64,000 bases of DNA from Halarcobacter sp. (GCF_963676935.1 NZ_OY781470.1:1894680-1958679); one strand, 5' to 3'; shown: positions 8,607 through 17,090, counted from the stretch's first letter. Program-made: numbers and translations. Notes: a model not told the origin generated them from the letters alone.

Positions 8607-9440
8607 CTATTTAACTCCCATTGAAAAACCACGTAATAAATATTTTTGTGCAAATACTGCTATTATTAATACAGGAATTGAAGATAATAATCCTATTCCC
8701 ATCAAATCACCCCAAAATGTTTCATTTTCTGTAATAAAGTTTGCTATATAAAGAGGTAATGTAAAATTATCTGGTTGTTGTAAATAAAGTAGTGCAAATA
8801 AAAACTCATTCCAACATAAAATCATTGTAAATATTGCAGTTGCAGCAATACCTGCACCACATAAAGGAAGTACAATTAAGATTAATCTTTGCATTAAATT
8901 TGTTTTATCCAGTATTGCTGCCTCTTCTATCTCTTTTGGTACATCTCTAACAAATCCCAATAACATCCATATAGCAAAAGGAAGTGTATAGATTTGATAA
9001 GTTAACACAAGTCCAGCCAAAGTATTTAATAATCCTATTGTTTTTAAAAGTTCATATAAAGGTAAAGCAACAACTATTGGAGGCATTAATTTTACAATCA
9101 ATACTAAAATCAAAAACAATAAATCAAGTTTTGCTGGAAATCTATATCTAACTAAAGCATATGCAGCCATAAAAGCTAAAATTAAAGAGATAAAAGTAGC
9201 ACTTACTGAAACAATAGCTGTATTTAAAAACTTCTCAAAAAATCCAGCTTTTACAATATTTGTAATATGTTCCATACTCCAAACTGTAGGGAAAAAATTT
9301 GGAGTTTCACAGATATAATCAGCTGGTAATTTAAATGCAGTTACAAACATCCAAAGTATAGGTAGTAAAAAAAATGATATTGTTATAATTATTAAAAACC
9401 AAAACAAAACACTATTAAGTTTATTTCTAAAAGATATCAT
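8607..9440 (-). CDS. Carbohydrate ABC transporter permease (MalG/UgpE type)
   Basis: The second membrane subunit of the importer has 277 aa and about six membrane helices. The ATPase-docking EAA motif is EIEEAAILDKTNLMQRLILI (about 171-190), and the end is LLRGFSMGVK, with the RG.. tail typical of this subunit. It overlaps the first permease gene by 4 nt and is followed after 4 bp by the ATPase gene, giving a tightly coupled operon. Confidence 0.92.
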   Translation of the reverse strand: MISFRNKLNSVLFWFLIIITISFFLLPILWMFVTAFKLPADYICETPNFFPTVWSMEHITNIVKAGFFEKFLNTAIVSVSATFISLILAFMAAYALVRYRFPAKLDLLFLILVLIVKLMPPIVVALPLYELLKTIGLLNTLAGLVLTYQIYTLPFAIWMLLGFVRDVPKEIEEAAILDKTNLMQRLILIVLPLCGAGIAATAIFTMILCWNEFLFALLYLQQPDNFTLPLYIANFITENETFWGDLMGIGLLSSIPVLIIAVFAQKYLLRGFSMGVK

Positions 9441-10306
9441 TTTTGTTGTTGTCCTTTTAAAATATTAGCTGCATAAATTAAACTCAAAGCACAAGCAATG
9501 AAGAGCATAACCAAGGAAGCTGCTGAAGCAATTCCTATATCGAAAAATTTGAATCCATTTTTATATACATACATAGATAGCGTTTCTGTTGCATTGCCAG
9601 GTCCACCACCTGTTAAAGCATAAACTTTATCAAACAATCTAAAAGTATCTATAGACCTAATTAAAAGAGCTAAAAACAGATGTGCTTTTATCATAGGTAA
9701 AATAATAAAAAGTAAACTCTGAAAATAAGATGCCCCATCACTTTTCGCAGCATCTAAAACATCTTTTGGAATAGATTGTAATCCAGCAAGAATTATAAGA
9801 AAGGTTACTGGAGTCCATTGCCAAAGATCCACTAGCATAATTGAATAAAGAGCCAAAGAGGGGTCAAACAGCCATTGAATTGGTTCAACTCCAATAAATC
9901 CCAACCAATGATTCAACATACCAAAATCGTAATGAAACCATGACCTCCATATAGAAGAAGCAACTAAAGTTGAAATCATCATAGGATATATAATTATAGG
10001 TAATGCTATTTGTCTAGCTGGAAACTTTTTAAAAAAAAGCAATGCCAATAAAAGACCTAAAAAAACTTGTAATAAAGATGTGATTATTGAAAAATGTATT
10101 GTTGTATTTATACTTGAAGTAAAAAACCAATCCTCACTTAAGGTGTGAAAATTATATAAACCTACAAAACGACTCTCCCCTGAATTAAAATCTGTTTCAA
10201 AAAAAGCATTAATTACAACCCAAACCACAGGGAAAATTGCAAACACTAAAATCACTAAAAATGCTGGCAAAATTAAAAAAGATAATTGTCTTTTATTTTT
10301 ATACAT
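9437..10306 (-). CDS. Carbohydrate ABC transporter permease (MalF/UgpA type)
   Basis: The first membrane subunit has 289 aa and six predicted membrane helices. It has the conserved loop DAAKSDGASYFQSLLFIILP (about 186-205; EAA-like) and ALTGGGPGNATETL (about 231-244), a common hallmark of MalF/UgpA-type permeases. It lies 55 bp downstream of the binding-protein gene, and the gap holds a stable hairpin. The next permease gene overlaps by 4 nt. Confidence 0.92.
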   Translation of the reverse strand: MYKNKRQLSFLILPAFLVILVFAIFPVVWVVINAFFETDFNSGESRFVGLYNFHTLSEDWFFTSSINTTIHFSIITSLLQVFLGLLLALLFFKKFPARQIALPIIIYPMMISTLVASSIWRSWFHYDFGMLNHWLGFIGVEPIQWLFDPSLALYSIMLVDLWQWTPVTFLIILAGLQSIPKDVLDAAKSDGASYFQSLLFIILPMIKAHLFLALLIRSIDTFRLFDKVYALTGGGPGNATETLSMYVYKNGFKFFDIGIASAASLVMLFIACALSLIYAANILKGQQQK

Positions 10307-10331
10307 ATATTCCTCTTATTTTAAACTAACC

Positions 10332-10352
10332 AAAGAAGAGAAACTCTTCTTT
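10332..10352 (-). terminator. Intercistronic hairpin between binding-protein and permease genes
   Basis: AAAGAAGAG and CTCTTCTTT are separated by a 3-nt loop, directly after the binding-protein stop. There is no long T-run on the minus strand, so full termination is unlikely. Such hairpins often stabilise the binding-protein mRNA and lower expression of the downstream permeases. Confidence 0.5.
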
Positions 10353-10361
10353 AGTTTTTAA

Positions 10362-11594
10362 TTACTTAAGTGCTCTATTTATATCTTTAGCAGCCATCTC
10401 TAAACTTTTATTTGCTGGCATTTGTCCAACAAGGGCAAGTTGAAGATAATCACCTAAAATAGATTCAACTTTTTTCCACTCTTTGATTCTTGGTCTTTCA
10501 TGAGAATTTTTAAGTGCTTCAAGTTGATCTGGATACCATCTATATTTATTTACAATATCTTTGTCTGTATAAACTGAAGCTCTAGTTGGAGGCAGACCTA
10601 ACTCAAGTGCAAGATTTTTTTGATTTTCTTGTGAAGTAACAAAATCGATAAATGCTCTAGCAGTTTTAGCTTTTTTAGAGTTTGAAGAGATTGCTAATTG
10701 CCATATTCCTAACATTGGAGATGACCCTACAACTTCACCAGGTGCTGCTTTAATTGCCATTTTACCAACAACTTTAGATTTAGCTGGATCATCCATAGAT
10801 GGAACCCATGAAGGCCAAACTTCAATCGCTACTGCTGCTTTACTTTGTTGTAATGCATCTCTAACTTCAGTTGAGTTATATAATTCAACTCCTTTTGGTG
10901 CATAAGATTTTAATTGTAAAAATAGTTTTAATGCATTTTTTGCAGCAGAAGAATCAATCACTGCTTTGCCATTTTCATCTATAATTTTTCCACCATAAGC
11001 CCAAAGAATTGGTAAAAACCCAGTAACAATTGGATTTCCTTTTGTTCCTCTAAATACAACTCCCTTAACGCCCTCTTCTTTTTCATTGATAGTTTTAGTA
11101 GCAGCTAAAATATCTGTCCAAGTTTTTGATGATAGATCATATTTTTTAAATAAATCTTCTCTATATGCAAACATTTCAACATTTCCAACAAAAGGGATAG
11201 AATAAAGTTGCCCTGTTGCAACTGGATATTTTGATACATTTATAGTTTTTTCTACAAAATCAGAATCAGCTTTATCAAGTTTTGCAAGCCATTTATTTCT
11301 CATAAATTCTGTATCCCAAGTATCGTCAATCATTACAACATCATATGCACTTTCTCCACCTTTAAAACTAACTACAAGTTTTTCATACAGATTTCCATAT
11401 GGAAGTTTTAAAAGTTCAATATCCATACTAGGATTTTGTTTTTTAAATTTTTCAACAGAATAAGCTAAAGCTTTTCCATATACACCATCTCTTCCAGCAA
11501 TAACAAGATCAGCAGCAGAAGCTGAAATAGCTGAAAACAATACAGAAGCGGCAAGAACAGGTAATGCCATCTTTTTAATATAATCACCAAACAT
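10362..11594 (-). CDS. Sugar ABC transporter substrate-binding protein (family 1)
   Basis: This is a periplasmic sugar-binding protein of 410 aa. Signal peptide residues 1-27 end at SAISASAA. Family 1 features include DVVMIDDTWDTEFM (about 85-98), PFVGNVEMFAYREDLFKKY, and GSSPMLGIWQLAIS. It resembles trehalose/maltose or glycerol-phosphate-type receptors, but the ligand cannot be assigned. A TAGGAG ribosome binding site precedes the ATG. It is the first gene of the operon, read from a promoter with an overlapping LacI-type operator. Aromatic and acidic residues around GIWQ and EVWPSW could line a sugar site. Confidence 0.9.
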   Translation of the reverse strand: MFGDYIKKMALPVLAASVLFSAISASAADLVIAGRDGVYGKALAYSVEKFKKQNPSMDIELLKLPYGNLYEKLVVSFKGGESAYDVVMIDDTWDTEFMRNKWLAKLDKADSDFVEKTINVSKYPVATGQLYSIPFVGNVEMFAYREDLFKKYDLSSKTWTDILAATKTINEKEEGVKGVVFRGTKGNPIVTGFLPILWAYGGKIIDENGKAVIDSSAAKNALKLFLQLKSYAPKGVELYNSTEVRDALQQSKAAVAIEVWPSWVPSMDDPAKSKVVGKMAIKAAPGEVVGSSPMLGIWQLAISSNSKKAKTARAFIDFVTSQENQKNLALELGLPPTRASVYTDKDIVNKYRWYPDQLEALKNSHERPRIKEWKKVESILGDYLQLALVGQMPANKSLEMAAKDINRALK

Positions 11595-11644
11595 GAAGAT
11601 TTCTCCTAATTATTTTTCTTTTTTAAGTAGTAACACAGTTCTTA

Positions 11645-11687
11645 TGAACACGTGTGCATTTTAACAGAAATATTTTTTAAGTGTCAA
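11645..11687 (-). promoter_or_regulatory. Promoter and LacI-type operator of the sugar operon
   Basis: On the minus strand TTGACA (11682-11687) is followed after 18 bp by TAAAAT (11658-11663). The near-palindrome TGAACACGTGTGCA (11645-11658, plus-strand reading) lies directly downstream at the expected start of transcription. The TG..CG..CA frame with a central CG is that of LacI-family operators. The LacI-family gene is the adjacent upstream gene, so repression by operator occupancy at +1 is the obvious model. Confidence 0.65.
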
Positions 11688-11760
11688 GATAAAAGTTGTA
11701 TTATTACATATTGGTTACAGAGAAAACCTATAAGATAAATCTTTTTACTATAAAATATAG

Positions 11761-12783
11761 TTATTTATTTATCTTAACACTCTCTCTTTTTATAAGACTT
11801 ACAGGTATTAGTTCAAAAGAATTATTTATCTTTTGTTCATCAATTTGCAGTTTTAATCTTTCTATTACAGAATTTGAAATTTCTCTAACATTTTGTTTTA
11901 TAGTTGTAAGTTTATAAGAGTCCCATGAAGCTTCTTTAATATCATCAAAGCCAATGATTGAATAGTCTATTCCTGGTTCAAATTTCTTGTATTTTCGTAA
12001 TCCATCAATAAAACCAATTGCCAAAGCATCATTTGCACAAAATATACCTTCAATTTTTATTGAATTTTCATACACATATTTTGCACAATCATATCCACCT
12101 TTGTAAGTATTTGAAGATGTGCTTAGAAAATCATATTTTATATCAGATTTATCTTGATACTCTTTTAAAATATTATGAAAAGCTTCTCCCCTAGTCTTTC
12201 CACTATATGTAGAGTTTTCAATATTTAAAAAATGAAAAGTCTTACATTTAGCTTCCAAAAGATGTTCAATAGCTAATTTAGTGCCCTTATAATTATCTGA
12301 ACAAACTATATCTATTTTTTCATCTTTTACAAGTCTATTTATAAGTATTACTGGAATATTTAGTTTTTTGCACTCAGTTGATATGCCAATAGGAGGGGAA
12401 CCTGAAGTTATCATTACTCCAGATACTCTAAATTGTGCAAACTTTTTTATTGTTGATTCAATATCATCATCAGATGTAATTTCACTTACAATTGCAAGAA
12501 ATTTATTTTCATCTATAACTTTTAAAAGTGTTTCCAATAATAACACATGAAAAGGATCCGACAAATTTCTTACAACTACCCCAATAAGATTAGTTTTTTG
12601 TTGATTAAGGCTCCGCCCTAACATATTTATTTGATAGCCTAACTCATCAGCAGCTTCTAAAATCTTTTTTCTTGTTTCTTCATTAACACAATCTAAATCA
12701 TTTAATGCTCTTGAAACTGTAGATCTTGATACCCCTGCTCTTTTTGCTACATCTGAAGAGGTAACTGCCTTTTTATGCTCCAT
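11761..12783 (-). CDS. LacI-family transcriptional regulator
   Basis: The protein has 340 aa. The N-terminal helix-turn-helix is SSDVAKRAGVSRSTVSRALN (about 9-28), then the hinge region and a periplasmic-binding-like effector domain (about 60-335) with FCANDALAIGFIDGL and SIIGFDDI. It lies directly upstream of the sugar transporter operon in the same orientation and probably controls it through the palindrome in front of the binding-protein gene. The inducer is likely the transported sugar or a metabolite of it. Carbohydrate LacI systems are not common in this largely non-sugar-using phylum. Confidence 0.92.
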   Translation of the reverse strand: MEHKKAVTSSDVAKRAGVSRSTVSRALNDLDCVNEETRKKILEAADELGYQINMLGRSLNQQKTNLIGVVVRNLSDPFHVLLLETLLKVIDENKFLAIVSEITSDDDIESTIKKFAQFRVSGVMITSGSPPIGISTECKKLNIPVILINRLVKDEKIDIVCSDNYKGTKLAIEHLLEAKCKTFHFLNIENSTYSGKTRGEAFHNILKEYQDKSDIKYDFLSTSSNTYKGGYDCAKYVYENSIKIEGIFCANDALAIGFIDGLRKYKKFEPGIDYSIIGFDDIKEASWDSYKLTTIKQNVREISNSVIERLKLQIDEQKINNSFELIPVSLIKRESVKINK

Positions 12784-13084
12784 TGAAAATATATCCTTAA
12801 TTGTTTTATAACAAGTCTAAATCTACAAATTATATTAAAGATGTACTTAAATAAGATTACAACAATGAAAATATTTTAATACAGTTCTAATTTCACCTAA
12901 AGCAATTAATTATTCTACTTAAAATCTTAGTAGTTATTGTTTTTAATTTAAAAGATACAATAAAACTATTCAAAAATCTATACCTTTTACAAATGATAAT
13001 TTTTATCCTTTAGTAAAATTTATTAATATTACTTTAATTTTAAATATGTATACTTTCACTATAAAAATTATCAAAGGAAAAAAA
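12784..13084. promoter_or_regulatory. Divergent intergenic region with peroxiredoxin promoter
   Basis: This 301-bp AT-rich gap separates the LacI gene from the peroxiredoxin. A TATACT -10 box (13049-13054) and an AAAGGA ribosome binding site (about 13073-13079) serve the peroxiredoxin. I see no convincing PerR or Fur box and no small ORF with a ribosome binding site. Confidence 0.5.
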
Positions 13085-13681
13085 ATGTTAGTAACAAAAA
13101 AAGCTCCAGACTTCACAGCAACAGCTGTAACAGCAGATGGTCAAATCGTAGAGGATTTTAATTTATATAAAAATATTGGTGAAAAAGGTGCAGTATTATT
13201 TTTCTGGCCTTTAGACTTTACTTTTGTTTGTCCATCAGAGATTATTGCTTTTTCAAAAAGAGTAGAAGAGTTTGAAGCAAGAGGTATTCAAGTAATTGGT
13301 TGTTCAATTGATTCAGAATTTGCTCACTTTGCTTGGAGAGAAACAAAAGTAGAAGAAGGTGGAATTGGAAGAGTAAAATTCCCAATGGTTGCAGATATTA
13401 CAAAACAAATTGCTAGAGATTATGATGTATTGTTTGGGGAAGCAGTAGCTTTAAGAGGATCATTTTTAATTGATAAAGATGGAACAATTAGACATGCCGT
13501 AATAAATGACTTACCACTTGGAAGAAACATTGATGAGATGGTTAGAATGGTTGATACAATGATATTTACAAATGAGCATGGTGAAGTTTGTCCAGCAGGA
13601 TGGAATAAAGGTGATGAGGGTATGAAAGATACAACTGAGGGAGTAGCTGAATACTTAAGTAAAAACTCTGACAAACTATAG
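13085..13681 (+). CDS. Typical 2-Cys peroxiredoxin (AhpC/TSA family)
   Basis: This is a thiol peroxidase that reduces H2O2 and organic peroxides, 198 aa from the chosen start. The peroxidatic cysteine is C49 in DFTFVCPSE, and the resolving cysteine is C169 in GEVCPAGW, so it is the two-cysteine type recycled by thioredoxin. I use the ATG at 13085 because AAAGGA stands just before it; an upstream in-frame ATG at 13046 overlaps the promoter. A thioredoxin gene follows at 13781, a fitting electron donor. A hairpin terminator follows the stop. Confidence 0.95.
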   Translation: MLVTKKAPDFTATAVTADGQIVEDFNLYKNIGEKGAVLFFWPLDFTFVCPSEIIAFSKRVEEFEARGIQVIGCSIDSEFAHFAWRETKVEEGGIGRVKFPMVADITKQIARDYDVLFGEAVALRGSFLIDKDGTIRHAVINDLPLGRNIDEMVRMVDTMIFTNEHGEVCPAGWNKGDEGMKDTTEGVAEYLSKNSDKL

Positions 13682-13697
13682 AGTAATTTATTACTCT
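13680..13697 (+). terminator. Hairpin after the peroxiredoxin gene
   Basis: AGAGTAA, a TTTA loop and TTACTCT are followed by CTTTAG. It starts inside the stop codon. The T-run is short, so it may only partly separate the peroxiredoxin from the thioredoxin gene. Confidence 0.45.
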
Positions 13698-13742
13698 CTT
13701 TAGAATTTTATTAAATAAAGTTATAAAAACAAAAAATAATAA

Positions 13743-13761
13743 GTCCCTTTTCAAAGGGGAC
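13743..13761 (+). promoter_or_regulatory. GC-rich hairpin just upstream of the thioredoxin ribosome binding site
   Basis: GTCCCTTT and AAGGGGAC (one G-U pair) flank a 3-nt loop, 8 bp before the AAAAGGA of trxA. It may be a second terminator for read-through from the peroxiredoxin gene, or a 5' structure that tunes trxA translation. Confidence 0.4.
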
Positions 13762-13780
13762 ATTTTAAAAGGAATAAATT

Positions 13781-14098
13781 ATGTCAAAATATATTGAATT
13801 AACACAAGATACAATAGATGAAACAGTTAAAGAAGGTGTTGCATTAGTTGATTTTTGGGCACCTTGGTGTGGACCTTGTAGAATGATTGCTCCAGTAATT
13901 GAACAATTAGCACAAGATTTTGAAGGTAAAGCAAAAATATGTAAAGTAAATACTGAAGAGGAACAAGATTTAACAGTAAAATATGGAATTAGATCAATTC
14001 CTACAATTTTATTTTTCAAAAATGGAGAGATTGTAGATCAACTAATTGGTGCTACAAGTAAAGCAGCCTTAGAAGATAAATTAAACTCACTTTTATAA
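13781..14098 (+). CDS. trxA: Thioredoxin
   Basis: This is a cytoplasmic disulfide reductase of 105 aa. The active site is APWCGPCRM with C30 and C33. The cis-proline motif is SIPTILFF (about 73-80). The length is standard, with no signal peptide and a good AAAAGGA ribosome binding site. It lies downstream of the peroxiredoxin, which it very likely recycles, and is followed by a strong hairpin terminator. Confidence 0.96.
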   Translation: MSKYIELTQDTIDETVKEGVALVDFWAPWCGPCRMIAPVIEQLAQDFEGKAKICKVNTEEEQDLTVKYGIRSIPTILFFKNGEIVDQLIGATSKAALEDKLNSLL

Positions 14099-14102
14099 AG
14101 TC

Positions 14103-14125
14103 AAGGTAAGTGAAATACTTACCTT
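14103..14125 (+). terminator. Terminator hairpin after trxA
   Basis: AAGGTAAGT and ACTTACCTT form a perfect 9-bp stem around a GAAAT loop, 5 bp after the trxA stop. It is followed by a weak T-rich stretch. Confidence 0.6.
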
Positions 14126-14236
14126 TACTAAGCTATTATAATTAAATAAATTTAACATAATTCAAGCAATATGATATAATGAAAAATAAATAACATTTTA
14201 GTAATTTCTAAAGTTATTAAAAGGATTGCTTAAATT

Positions 14237-15484
14237 ATGGAAAAACTTACACTAAAAGAACTAGCTATACCAATGATTAAAGCTATAGATAGTTTTAATT
14301 ATTTACTAAAATCCCACCATAGAAAAGTTGCAGTAATCTCATATAATATAGCTAAAGAACTAAATTTAAAAGATGAAGAGATTTTAGAGTTAGTTATAGC
14401 AGCATCTTTACATGATATTGGAGCCTTATCAGTTCAAGAACGAGATATGTTGGTGCAAGAGGATGTTATAAATCCAGGACCTCATTGTATTGTTGGTCAT
14501 TGTATGTTATCTTCCTTTGAAGCTTTCAATAATATAGCACAAATAATAAAACACCATCATATAAAATATGAAGACTCTTTAAATATGAAAGATGAAAAAG
14601 TTTTTTTTGCAAGCCATATTATACATTTAGCAGATAGAATTGATGTAATAGTCTCCCCTGATGAGTTTATTTTAAATCAAAAAGAAAGAGTGACAGAAAC
14701 AATTAGAAAAAAAGTTGGTACCTTATTTCATCCAAAAGTTTTTGATGCCTTTGAAAAAGTTTCAAAAGCAGACATATTTTGGATAGAAATTCCAAATATG
14801 AAAATAGAACAACTATTTAAAAAACTGAATTTTTCAATGGACTTTGAACTTACTATTGACAATGTTTTAAATTTTGCATTAACTATTTCACATATTATTG
14901 ATTATAGAAGTAAATTTACAGCTACTCACTCTACAACTGTAGCACATCTTGCAGCACTATTAGGAAAATATTTCGATTTTTCTGATGAAAGATGTAAAAA
15001 ATTAATGATAGCAGGATACTTGCATGATATTGGTAAAATTGGAATTGATCCAGGATTAATAGAAAAAAAAGGATACCTAACTTCTGAAGAATTCAATTTA
15101 GTAAAACTTCATCCTTACTTTACAGGACAAATTTTAAGTGAATTAAGTTCATCTAAATGGTTTGAAGAGATAATACATTGGGCAGAAAGACATCATGAGA
15201 AAAGAAATAAAACTGGATATCCATATGCACTAGATTTATCAGAACTTGATGACGGAGTTAGAATTTTAGCCTTTTCAGATATTATTACAGCATTAATGGA
15301 AAAAAGACCCTATAGAGACAGTTTATCAATTGATGAAAGTTTTAAAATAATAGAGGAAAAACTTTCTGAAGATATTTCTTCCGAAATGTTTGAAGTAATA
15401 AAACAGCATAAAGATGAAATAAATACATTAGTTTTAGAATGTCAAGCTAAAAATAAAACAAAATTATGTGCAGAAGGCAATTGA
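14237..15484 (+). CDS. HD-GYP-type protein with two HD domains
   Basis: A cytoplasmic protein of 415 aa. The N-terminal HD domain has HDIGALS near residue 59 and HHH near 106-108. The C-terminal HD-GYP-like domain has HDIGKIGID (263-271), a ...HPYFTGQ.. histidine, and HHEKRNKTGYP (319-329). HD-GYP enzymes degrade cyclic di-GMP. Here the usual HHExxDGxGYP has N in place of D and K in place of G, so catalysis may be changed. No sensor or membrane segment is present. The AAAAGGATT ribosome binding site is good. It is convergent with the LysE-family gene. Confidence 0.85.
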   Translation: MEKLTLKELAIPMIKAIDSFNYLLKSHHRKVAVISYNIAKELNLKDEEILELVIAASLHDIGALSVQERDMLVQEDVINPGPHCIVGHCMLSSFEAFNNIAQIIKHHHIKYEDSLNMKDEKVFFASHIIHLADRIDVIVSPDEFILNQKERVTETIRKKVGTLFHPKVFDAFEKVSKADIFWIEIPNMKIEQLFKKLNFSMDFELTIDNVLNFALTISHIIDYRSKFTATHSTTVAHLAALLGKYFDFSDERCKKLMIAGYLHDIGKIGIDPGLIEKKGYLTSEEFNLVKLHPYFTGQILSELSSSKWFEEIIHWAERHHEKRNKTGYPYALDLSELDDGVRILAFSDIITALMEKRPYRDSLSIDESFKIIEEKLSEDISSEMFEVIKQHKDEINTLVLECQAKNKTKLCAEGN

Positions 15485-15498
15485 TTTTAATCAATTGC
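15477..15498. terminator. Bidirectional palindromic terminator
   Basis: GCAATTGATT and AATCAATTGC surround a 2-bp centre. It overlaps the stops of both convergent genes (HD-GYP and LysE family). Confidence 0.55.
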
Positions 15499-16107
15499 TA
15501 ATTTTATTCCTAAGGCTCCCAATAAAGTACCAGCTACTCTATCAATATATTTTTTAAATTTTAAATAAACTTTTTGTGATTTTTTTGTAGATAATAATAT
15601 TGTCACAAAACAATACCATGTAGCATCTATTACAAAAGCAGTTATACATAATAAAATTGCACCAAATTCTGGCAAAGATTGAGGTAAAAGTGCTGCAAAA
15701 ATTGAACCTAAAATTATTGCTGTTTTGGGATTACTTATTTGAGTTATAAATCCAAAAACTACTGCTTTAAAAAAACTTTTTGATTTTTTTTCCAATTTCA
15801 TATTCATATCTAAAGATTCATCAGAATATTTCCAAATAACATAAGCCAAATATAATAGATATAAAGCACCAATGATTTTAAAACTCTCATATAGAAAAGG
15901 AACCATCTCAAATAAAGTATACAAACCCAAGATAGCTAAAAAAGTAAAAAACATTGCGCCTAAACCTAAACCTATAGATACCCCTATCCCTTCAGAGATT
16001 GGTTTAGATACTGCTGTTTTTGCTACAAGTATAAAACTTGGACCGGGACTAATAGTACCAAATATAAAAACTACAGCAATTGCAAAAATAAAAGAATATT
16101 CACCCAT
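15487..16107 (-). CDS. LysE-family amino acid/metabolite exporter
   Basis: An inner-membrane translocator of 206 aa with about six hydrophobic segments. The family signature near the N-terminus is GTISPGPSFILVAKTAV (about 17-33), and GFITQISNPKTAIILGS (about 114-130) is the second conserved block. LysE/RhtB proteins export amino acids or related compounds; the substrate cannot be told from sequence. The AAAGG ribosome binding site is 7 nt before the ATG. It is divergent from the trypsin-like gene. Confidence 0.9.
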   Translation of the reverse strand: MGEYSFIFAIAVVFIFGTISPGPSFILVAKTAVSKPISEGIGVSIGLGLGAMFFTFLAILGLYTLFEMVPFLYESFKIIGALYLLYLAYVIWKYSDESLDMNMKLEKKSKSFFKAVVFGFITQISNPKTAIILGSIFAALLPQSLPEFGAILLCITAFVIDATWYCFVTILLSTKKSQKVYLKFKKYIDRVAGTLLGALGIKLAID

Positions 16108-16223
16108 TTTTAACCTTTAAAAAAAGATTATATACTAATTTTAATGATAAATTCGTAAATAGTTTACCTTTTATACCAATAAAAACTTTACTTTATCTAT
16201 AAAATATAGTAAAATTCTATATT

Positions 16224-17060
16224 ATGAAAAAGTTAATTGTAATATTCTTGATTTTATTTGCAAGTATTACTCAGATTTATGCTTTTACATGGAATGAATG
16301 TGTTAAAAAATATGAAAGGGCAAAGCAATTTAATGATTATACAAGATTATCGTATATATATTTAAAGTCTACAAGAAATTGTATAATTAAATTTAAAAAT
16401 TTTTTAATACAAAATCCAAATCCTGATTTTAGTGTAAAATCAATGAACGAAAATATAACTATGCTTAACAATTACCTAAATCAGTTATTACCAAATTATA
16501 ACTACAATCAAAACAACCTTGAGCAAATACCAAAATATTTAAATATGGATTCAAAAGAACCAATCAAAAACAATGAATATAAATATTTTATAAAATTTGA
16601 TGGATGTAATGGTGTACATGCAAACAATAAAATATATACAGCAAGACATTGCAAAATAAAAGAATCAAAAAATAAACATTATGATTTAAACTACATAGAG
16701 ACCAATACTACTTCAAAACTAAAAATTGAAAAACTAGACACCTCTAAAAAAGGAACATTTAAATATTATTCAATGTCTAAAGAAGGGATGTTTTACAACG
16801 TATTATTACAAGAAAAAAATTGTAAATTTTACAAAGCAAAAAATATCCCAACAGGAGTAAATAGCTCTTTAGATTTGACAGATTTAAAGAAAAAAGAAGA
16901 GATTCGAAGTAATTGTTTAGCAATACCATCAAATAGTGGTGGAGGAGTATTCCAAGAGGGGAAACTTGTAGGTATAATATCTAAAACAGTTTTTAATGAT
17001 AATAGATTTTTATATAGTGTTATTGAACCTATTATTATTCCTATAGCTACTAATAAATAA
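16224..17060 (+). CDS. Putative secreted trypsin-like serine protease
   Basis: The protein has 278 aa. A signal peptide (residues 1-20, ending QIYA) is followed by an Asn/Lys-rich N-terminal region of about 100 residues of unknown role. The C-terminal half carries trypsin-like catalytic landmarks: GCNGVHANNKIYTARHC with H142 in the place of the TAAHC histidine, and SNSGGGVFQEGKLVGI with S238 as the likely nucleophile. The catalytic Asp is not certain (D154 or D172). Cysteines at 128, 143, 200 and 231 could form disulfides. There is no Shine-Dalgarno sequence; TAAAAT lies 8 nt before the ATG, so the mRNA may be leaderless. Confidence 0.65.
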   Translation: MKKLIVIFLILFASITQIYAFTWNECVKKYERAKQFNDYTRLSYIYLKSTRNCIIKFKNFLIQNPNPDFSVKSMNENITMLNNYLNQLLPNYNYNQNNLEQIPKYLNMDSKEPIKNNEYKYFIKFDGCNGVHANNKIYTARHCKIKESKNKHYDLNYIETNTTSKLKIEKLDTSKKGTFKYYSMSKEGMFYNVLLQEKNCKFYKAKNIPTGVNSSLDLTDLKKKEEIRSNCLAIPSNSGGGVFQEGKLVGIISKTVFNDNRFLYSVIEPIIIPIATNK

Positions 17061-17062
17061 GA

Positions 17063-17090
17063 CACAGGCTATTTAAATATATAGTCTGTG
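17063..17090. terminator. Bidirectional hairpin terminator
   Basis: CACAGGCTA and TAGTCTGTG (one G-T pair) surround a 10-nt AT loop. It lies between the convergent trypsin-like and HiPIP genes. Confidence 0.5.

Noticed and set aside
13046-13084. Upstream ATG for the peroxiredoxin
   Set aside because: It overlaps the TATACT -10 box and has no ribosome binding site; the ATG at 13085 matches the family N-terminus.
14158-14235. AATTCAAGCAAT and ATTGCTTAAATT as a ribosome-site-sequestering stem before the HD-GYP gene
   Set aside because: The left arm lies upstream of the likely -10 box (near 14172), so it would not be in the transcript.
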